Assembly (NCBI GenBank): GCA_041744375.1 | Contig: JBGTLA010000028.1 | Span: 1-10,240, forward strand | Reading direction: 5' to 3' | Source: JBGTLA01 sp041744375 | Lineage (GTDB): Bacteria; Actinomycetota; Acidimicrobiia; Spongiisociales; ZC4RG35 | Length of the DNA: 10,240 nt | Shown here: positions 6,234 to 10,240 of the stretch, in pieces | Numbering within the stretch: the stretch's first letter is position 1 | How the letters are laid out: each line of letters begins with the position of its first letter | The notes under the pieces: generated by a model | What the model was told of the DNA's origin: nothing | Seen by the model: the letters and a program-made list of their open reading frames with translations, nothing else | Database searches by the model: none | Program-made: the position numbers and the translations under genes

Positions 6234-8735
6234 TTGTTCGAGCGATTTACAGACCGAGCCCGCCGGGTCGTAGTACTGGCCCAGGAAGAAGCGCGCTCTC
6301 TCAACCACAACTACATCGGTACCGAGCACATCCTGCTCGGTCTTCTCAACGAGGGTGAGGGAATCGCCGCCAAGGCGCTCGAGTCGCTCGGCATCGGCCT
6401 CGACTCCGTCCGCGACGAAGTCGTCAAGATCATCGGTCAGGGGCAACAGGCCCCCTCTGGCCACATCCCCTTCACGCCCCGGGCCAAGAAGGTCCTCGAG
6501 CTCAGCTTGCGTGAGGCACTCCAGCTCGGTCACAACTACATCGGAACCGAACACCTCCTGTTGGGCCTCATCCGAGAAGGCGAGGGAGTTGCCGCCCAGG
6601 TGCTTCAGCAGCTCGGCGCCGAGCTACAGAAGGTTCGCCAGTCGGTTATCCAGGCCCTCTCCGATCCCGGTGGGTCAGAAGAGCGGCCCGTGTCGGGTGG
6701 TTCGGTGCCCACCGGTACCGGCCGCGAGGCCTCGTCGACTTCGGGCTCGACGGTGCTCGACCAGTTCGGACGCAATCTCACCCAGATGGCGCGCGAGCAC
6801 AAGCTCGATCCGGTCATCGGACGAGGCAACGAGATCGAACGCGTCATGCAGGTCCTCTCCCGCCGCACCAAGAACAACCCGGTGCTCATCGGCGAACCCG
6901 GGGTCGGCAAGACCGCCATCGTGGAAGGCCTCGCCCAGCGCATCGTCGCCGACGATGTCCCCGAGACGCTCATCGGCAAAAACCTCTACACGCTCGATCT
7001 AGGCGCGCTCGTCGCCGGCTCCCGCTACCGCGGCGATTTCGAAGAGCGTCTCAAGAAGGTGCTGAAAGAGATCGGCAACCGGGGCGACATCATCCTCTTC
7101 ATCGACGAGATCCACACTCTCGTCGGAGCGGGTGCCGCCGAAGGGGCCATCGACGCCGCCTCCATCCTCAAGCCCATGCTGGCCCGGGGCGAGCTGCAGA
7201 CCGTCGGCGCCACCACTCTCGAGGAGTATCGCAAGTACCTCGAGAAGGACTCCGCCCTCGAGCGCCGCTTCCAGCCCATCCAGGTGGGTGAGCCCTCCGT
7301 GGCCGACACCGTCAAGATCCTCATGGGCCTCAAGGACCGCTACGAGGCACATCACTCGGTGCGGTTCACCGAGCAGGCGATCGTGTCGGCCGCCAATTTG
7401 GCCGACCGTTACCTCTCGGATCGGTTCTTGCCCGACAAGGCCATCGACCTGATCGACGAGGCCGGGTCGCGGATGCGCATCTACCGGACGTCGCCCAACC
7501 CGGAGCTGTCGGAGATCGACATCAAACTCGCCGACGTCCGCCAGAAGAAGGCCGACGCCGTCTCTGGCGAGCAGTTCGAGAGGGCCGCCCAGCTACGCGA
7601 CGAAGAACGCGGTCTCATCAGTGATCGCGAAGGCCAAGAAGTGGCCTCGGGCGAAGGCAGCGGATGGGTCATCGACGAAGAAGAGATCGCCCAGGTCCTG
7701 GCCCAGTGGACGGGTATCCCTGTCCATCGTCTCACCGAGGAGGAGACCGCCCGCCTCGTCAACATGGAATCGGAGCTCCACCAACGGATCATCGGCCAGC
7801 ACGACGCCATCACCGCCGTGTCCAAGGCCATCCGTCGCACCCGGGCCGGCCTCAAAGACCCGCGCCGTCCCTCCGGGTCGTTCATATTCCTCGGCCCGTC
7901 GGGTGTCGGCAAGACCGAGACCGCCAAGGCCTTGGCCCAGTTCCTCTTCGGCGACGAGGACGCCCTCATCCAGCTCGACATGTCCGAGTACATGGAGAAG
8001 CACACGGTGAGTCGTCTCGTCGGCTCCCCGCCGGGATACGTCGGTTACGACGAGGGCGGCCAGTTGACCGAGGCTGTGCGCCGCAAGCCGTTCTCGGTGG
8101 TCCTCTTCGACGAGATCGAAAAGGCCCACGCCGACGTGTTCAATACGCTGCTCCAGATCCTGGAGGAGGGTCGTCTCACCGACGCCCAGGGACGTACGGT
8201 CGACTTCAAGAACACCGTCATCATCATGACGTCCAACCTGGGGACACGCGACCTGCGCAAGAAGGCGGTCGGTTTCCACGTCCAGGACGAAGAAGTCGGC
8301 TACGAGAAGATGAAGGAAAAGGTCACCGAAGAGCTGAAGAAGCACTTCCGGCCCGAGTTCCTCAATCGTCTCGACGAGATCATCGTCTTCCACGAGCTCA
8401 CCCTCGACGAGATCAAGCTCATCGTCGACCTCCTCTTGGTGCGGGTCCGCGACCAGCTGGCCGGTCAGCATCTCGACCTCGTCCTCACCGACGAAGCCAA
8501 AGAGCACCTCGGCCGCCAGGGCTACGACCCCGAACTGGGGGCCCGACCTCTGCGCCGGGCCATCCAGAGGCTGCTGGAGGATCCGCTGTCGGAGCGAGTG
8601 TTGCTCGGCGACTTCAAGGCCGGATCGACCATCCTGGTGGGCATCGACGACGAAGCCGCGGAGCTGACCTTCGAGTCGTTCGCGGCCCCCAAGTCGCCGG
8701 CCACCGTCGAGATGGCCGGCCAAGACGGACCCTGA
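6234..8735 (+). CDS. clpC: ATP-dependent Clp protease ATP-binding subunit ClpC
   Basis: ClpC is an AAA+ unfoldase that feeds proteins to the ClpP peptidase. The 833-residue product matches the family length. It has two Clp N-terminal repeats (about 2-65 and 77-141), a Ser/Gly/Thr linker (145-173), and a first ATPase domain with Walker A GEPGVGKT (220-227) and Walker B ILFIDEIH (287-294). A UVR-type coiled middle domain follows (about 430-465). The second ATPase domain has GPSGVGKT (554-561) and VVLFDEIEKA (622-631), a ClpP-docking VGF loop (679-681) and a closing D2-small domain (PELGARPLRRAIQRLLEDPL, 766-785). The TTG at 6234 is preferred: AGGGGAGG sits eight bases upstream (6218-6225) and the product then begins MFERFTDRARR, the canonical ClpC N-terminus. 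The alternative ATG at 6195 overlaps the -10 box. No separate clpP is in the window. Confidence 0.96.
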   Translation: MFERFTDRARRVVVLAQEEARSLNHNYIGTEHILLGLLNEGEGIAAKALESLGIGLDSVRDEVVKIIGQGQQAPSGHIPFTPRAKKVLELSLREALQLGHNYIGTEHLLLGLIREGEGVAAQVLQQLGAELQKVRQSVIQALSDPGGSEERPVSGGSVPTGTGREASSTSGSTVLDQFGRNLTQMAREHKLDPVIGRGNEIERVMQVLSRRTKNNPVLIGEPGVGKTAIVEGLAQRIVADDVPETLIGKNLYTLDLGALVAGSRYRGDFEERLKKVLKEIGNRGDIILFIDEIHTLVGAGAAEGAIDAASILKPMLARGELQTVGATTLEEYRKYLEKDSALERRFQPIQVGEPSVADTVKILMGLKDRYEAHHSVRFTEQAIVSAANLADRYLSDRFLPDKAIDLIDEAGSRMRIYRTSPNPELSEIDIKLADVRQKKADAVSGEQFERAAQLRDEERGLISDREGQEVASGEGSGWVIDEEEIAQVLAQWTGIPVHRLTEEETARLVNMESELHQRIIGQHDAITAVSKAIRRTRAGLKDPRRPSGSFIFLGPSGVGKTETAKALAQFLFGDEDALIQLDMSEYMEKHTVSRLVGSPPGYVGYDEGGQLTEAVRRKPFSVVLFDEIEKAHADVFNTLLQILEEGRLTDAQGRTVDFKNTVIIMTSNLGTRDLRKKAVGFHVQDEEVGYEKMKEKVTEELKKHFRPEFLNRLDEIIVFHELTLDEIKLIVDLLLVRVRDQLAGQHLDLVLTDEAKEHLGRQGYDPELGARPLRRAIQRLLEDPLSERVLLGDFKAGSTILVGIDDEAAELTFESFAAPKSPATVEMAGQDGP

Positions 8736-8838
8736 GCGCCACCACCGACCCTCCACCCACCACAGGATATAACCCGGTCCGACTCCGTCCCCGCGGCGAC
8801 CTTCGCCCGCCGGGGGTTCCCCCACCCGTTATTGGCGT

Positions 8839-8844
8839 TAGCCT
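8839..8844 (+). promoter_or_regulatory. Possible -10 box (TAGCCT) for a leaderless carboxypeptidase transcript
   Basis: The hexamer fits the minimal TAnnnT pattern of actinobacterial -10 elements and ends exactly seven bases before the A of the ATG at 8851, the spacing expected when transcription begins on the start codon. No Shine-Dalgarno sequence precedes that ATG. No -35 element is obvious. The match is short, so chance is a real possibility. Confidence 0.35.
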
Positions 8845-8850
8845 GTCGGG

Positions 8851-9624
8851 ATGGGAGACGAGGGCGAGTTGGGGAAATTGGGACTACAGCTCGGGTTGAA
8901 GACGTCCGATAACGGACGCTTCCGGCCGAAGCGAAATCCCAACCTCATGCTCAAACGTCTGCTCGTGGTCGCTGCCCTCCTCGCAGTGTCGGTGGCGCCT
9001 GCCGGTGCCTTCATGGTCGAACCGGATTTCCAACCCATCACCCCCGAGGCCTTCGTCGATGATCTTCGCCAGGCCGGGTTCCGCAACGGCAACATGCCGT
9101 CGACACGCATGATCGAGGTGGAGGGCTGCCTGCTCGAACGCAGCGCCGCCTACACCCTTTCCCTCCTGTTGGAATCAGCCCGGGCCGACGGTGTGACGAT
9201 CTATCCCCTCGATTGCTACCGCAGCTTCTCGAGCCAGGCTTCCGCCTACGACCGGCGCTGCCCGGTGGAGACAGAAGAGGTCAAGTCGGTCGATCCGGAG
9301 ACCGGCGAGGAGACCGTCGTTGCGGTCAAGAAATCACGCAACTGCAGCGGTCCGCCGACGGCGGCCCCCGGCCACTCCAACCACGGTTGGGGGAGGGCGG
9401 TCGACTTCGGGACCGGCCGCAGAGCGCTGGCCTGCAGCGACGTCGCCTTCAAGTGGCTGCAAGCCAACGGCGCCCGCTTCGGATGGGTCCACCCCGGCTG
9501 GGCTCACTGTGGGCGCCCCGGCCAGGAGCCGTGGCATTGGGAATGGGGCGGTGTCACCGAAGCCCTGCCGCTTCCCATCACACCCACCTTCATCCCCGAG
9601 GAGATCGAGGCTCTGATCAGGTGA
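8851..9624 (+). CDS. Secreted VanY-type D-alanyl-D-alanine carboxypeptidase (peptidase M15 family)
   Basis: This is a zinc peptidase expected to trim the terminal D-Ala from peptidoglycan stem peptides outside the membrane. In the 257-residue product a signal peptide-like segment MLKRLLVVAALLAVSVAPAG (33-52) ends with Ala-Gly-Ala, giving a likely cleavage after residue 53. Family motifs are CYRSFSSQ (122-129, substrate Arg), SNHGWGRAVDFG (176-187, zinc ligands H178 and D185, the seven-residue spacing seen in VanX/VanY) and QEPWHWEW (225-232, catalytic Glu226 and zinc ligand H229). Six cysteines (93, 122, 137, 165, 195, 220), all after the signal peptide, suggest up to three disulfides. The start is uncertain: ATG 8851 has a leaderless-type -10, but an ATG at 8947 begins a textbook signal peptide directly; neither has a Shine-Dalgarno sequence. 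L,D- or endopeptidase specificity cannot be excluded. Confidence 0.9.
   Translation: MGDEGELGKLGLQLGLKTSDNGRFRPKRNPNLMLKRLLVVAALLAVSVAPAGAFMVEPDFQPITPEAFVDDLRQAGFRNGNMPSTRMIEVEGCLLERSAAYTLSLLLESARADGVTIYPLDCYRSFSSQASAYDRRCPVETEEVKSVDPETGEETVVAVKKSRNCSGPPTAAPGHSNHGWGRAVDFGTGRRALACSDVAFKWLQANGARFGWVHPGWAHCGRPGQEPWHWEWGGVTEALPLPITPTFIPEEIEALIR
8903..8918. repeat. Short perfect inverted repeat near the carboxypeptidase start
   Basis: CGTCCG and CGGACG flank the four bases ATAA. The element lies between the two candidate start codons (8851 and 8947). If translation begins at 8947 it would be in the 5' leader and could be an operator or mRNA hairpin; if translation begins at 8851 it is merely coding sequence. 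Confidence 0.45.
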
Positions 9625-9631
9625 GTAGGCA

Positions 9632-9668
9632 GGGGTAGGGGTGCCTTGTCGACACCCCTACCCCCTTT
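9632..9668 (+). terminator. Rho-independent terminator after the carboxypeptidase gene
   Basis: A perfect 12-bp stem (GGGGTAGGGGTG at 9632-9643 with CACCCCTACCCC at 9653-9664) and a 9-base loop begin seven bases after the TGA and are followed by CTTTGTT. This is the clearest intrinsic terminator of the window and ends the carboxypeptidase transcript. Confidence 0.85.
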
Positions 9669-9755
9669 GTTCCCGAACGTGACGCTCCGATCCCCGCCGT
9701 CCCGACTTGGTAGTCGGGTTGGGCTCGACGGAGTACGGACACGCCGGGTCCACCG
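9669..9755. other. Short intergenic stretch with a small hairpin
   Basis: Between the terminator and the Fn3-like remnant I see no Shine-Dalgarno sequence or clear promoter. A perfect 7-bp inverted repeat (CCCGACT 9701-9707, loop TGGT, AGTCGGG 9712-9718) is present. The TAG at 9711-9713 closes the reading frame of the downstream remnant, so no longer N-terminus is encoded in that frame. Confidence 0.5.
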
Positions 9756-10190
9756 GTGGGAGGCGCTCAGGAAGCGGCGGGTATATGGGCAGAAGCTGCC
9801 CCGGGCTCGGGGGAGGGCGATGAGCGGGCGAAGATATCGCTCAACATCCAGATCAGCGTCGACTGCGACGGGTCGTCGTTTAACGCCGGACTCGGTACCA
9901 ACGTCGAGGCGTTCGCCGAGGAGGACGTGATCGATCCCGAGCCACAGGACATCGACCTCACAGTGGAGGCGCTCAAGGTGCGCGGCCTGCAGAAGGCACA
10001 GCTGACCTGGACGGGCACGAGCGCTGCCCAAGTGGATGTGTATCGAAACGGGGCGAAGACCACCACCGTTGCAGACACCGGGGCATACCTCGACAACATC
10101 AACAACCGAGGGCAAGGCACCTACACCTATTAGGTGTGTGAGGCCGGCACCGACACCTGTCCGAACGAGGCCCAGGCCGTGTTTGGCTGA
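9756..10190 (+). pseudogene. Fibronectin type III-like C-terminal domain remnant, interrupted by an in-frame TAG
   Basis: From GTG 9756 to the TAG at 10131-10133 the frame encodes 125 residues with no signal peptide or catalytic motif. The second half resembles the small Fn3/Ig-like domain found at the C-termini of secreted bacterial proteases and related proteins: VRGLQKAQLTWTG (75-87), VDVYRNG (93-99), AYLDNINNRGQGTYTY (110-125). In those domains the sequence usually continues 'QVCEAGTSTCSN...F'. Here TAG stands where Gln (CAG) is expected, and the same frame continues past it as VCEAGTDTCPNEAQAVFG to a TGA at 10188-10190. This reads as a single C-to-T nonsense change in a fragment of a larger lost gene, though a sequencing error or a still-translated truncated protein is possible. 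The exact 5' boundary is unknown; the first 20 or so residues look non-conserved. Confidence 0.6.
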
Positions 10191-10213
10191 CGAGCCCGCC
10201 GCCCGAGTGACGC

Positions 10214-10240
10214 GCGGTGGCCCCGGTCCGGGGCCACCGC
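10214..10240. terminator. Strong hairpin at the window edge
   Basis: A perfect 11-bp stem (GCGGTGGCCCC at 10214-10224 with GGGGCCACCGC at 10230-10240) encloses a 5-base loop, starting 24 bases after the TGA of the Fn3-like remnant. It fits a terminator, but any T-tract or longer stem lies outside the window, so direction and function are unproven. Confidence 0.55.

Noticed and set aside
7593..8825. 410-residue minus-strand open frame opposite clpC
   Set aside because: Asp/Glu/Gly/Val-rich mirror of strongly biased ClpC codons; ClpC on the other strand has full motif support.
9701..9755. tRNA gene or fragment near the TGGTAGTC hairpin
   Set aside because: Only one short stem is found; no cloverleaf, T-arm or anticodon arm can be arranged.
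10131..10133. TAG read as pyrrolysine or programmed readthrough
   Set aside because: No recoding structure or context is evident; a simple Gln-to-stop change explains the continuation of homology.

Overview
The window is GC-rich, with strong G/C preference at third codon positions, GTG and TTG starts alongside ATG, stop-start overlaps and possible leaderless promoters. Together with the order DUF2520 - panC - coaX - DUF368 - lysS and a ClpC-type (UVR-containing) Clp ATPase, this suggests a chromosomal segment of a high-GC actinobacterium, perhaps a deep-branching lineage such as Acidimicrobiia. That placement is inferred from gene content and style; no rRNA or other marker is present.

Positions 1-4328 (+) hold a tightly packed operon: the tail of a DUF2520 protein, panC (pantothenate synthetase), coaX (type III pantothenate kinase), a DUF368/PopT-like polyprenyl-phosphate translocase and lysS (class II lysyl-tRNA synthetase). 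Three of the four junctions are 4-bp overlaps (GTGA, ATGA, ATGA), implying translational coupling. PanC and CoaX are consecutive users and makers of pantothenate on the route to coenzyme A; panD is not between them.

Positions 4329-4488 are the convergent gap between lysS and a minus-strand gene. The gap is mostly filled by two copies of a 57-bp unit repeated at exactly 72 bp, each containing two adjacent inverted repeats. This is the most unusual non-coding structure in the window.

Positions 4489-5966 (-) carry a trans-type polyprenyl diphosphate synthase, probably long-chain for a quinone tail, and upstream of it a single-domain universal stress protein, with a strong hairpin between the two. 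Positions 5967-6233 are the divergent control region shared with clpC. clpC (6234-8735, +) is a complete two-ATPase Clp chaperone; its real start is a TTG with a strong Shine-Dalgarno sequence, while the upstream in-frame ATG overlaps a TACAAT -10 box.

Positions 8851-9624 (+) encode a secreted VanY-type (M15) D,D-carboxypeptidase with six cysteines, followed by an intrinsic terminator. Positions 9756-10190 hold what looks like the C-terminal Fn3-like domain of a lost secreted protein, interrupted by an in-frame TAG just before its conserved Cys-containing end. The window closes with another strong hairpin.

Most of the window is housekeeping (coenzyme A, translation, isoprenoids, proteolysis, cell wall). 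I see no defence system, mobile element, CRISPR or RNA gene. The items most worth a second look are the dual-hairpin repeat, the broken Fn3 remnant and the start-site and promoter architecture.
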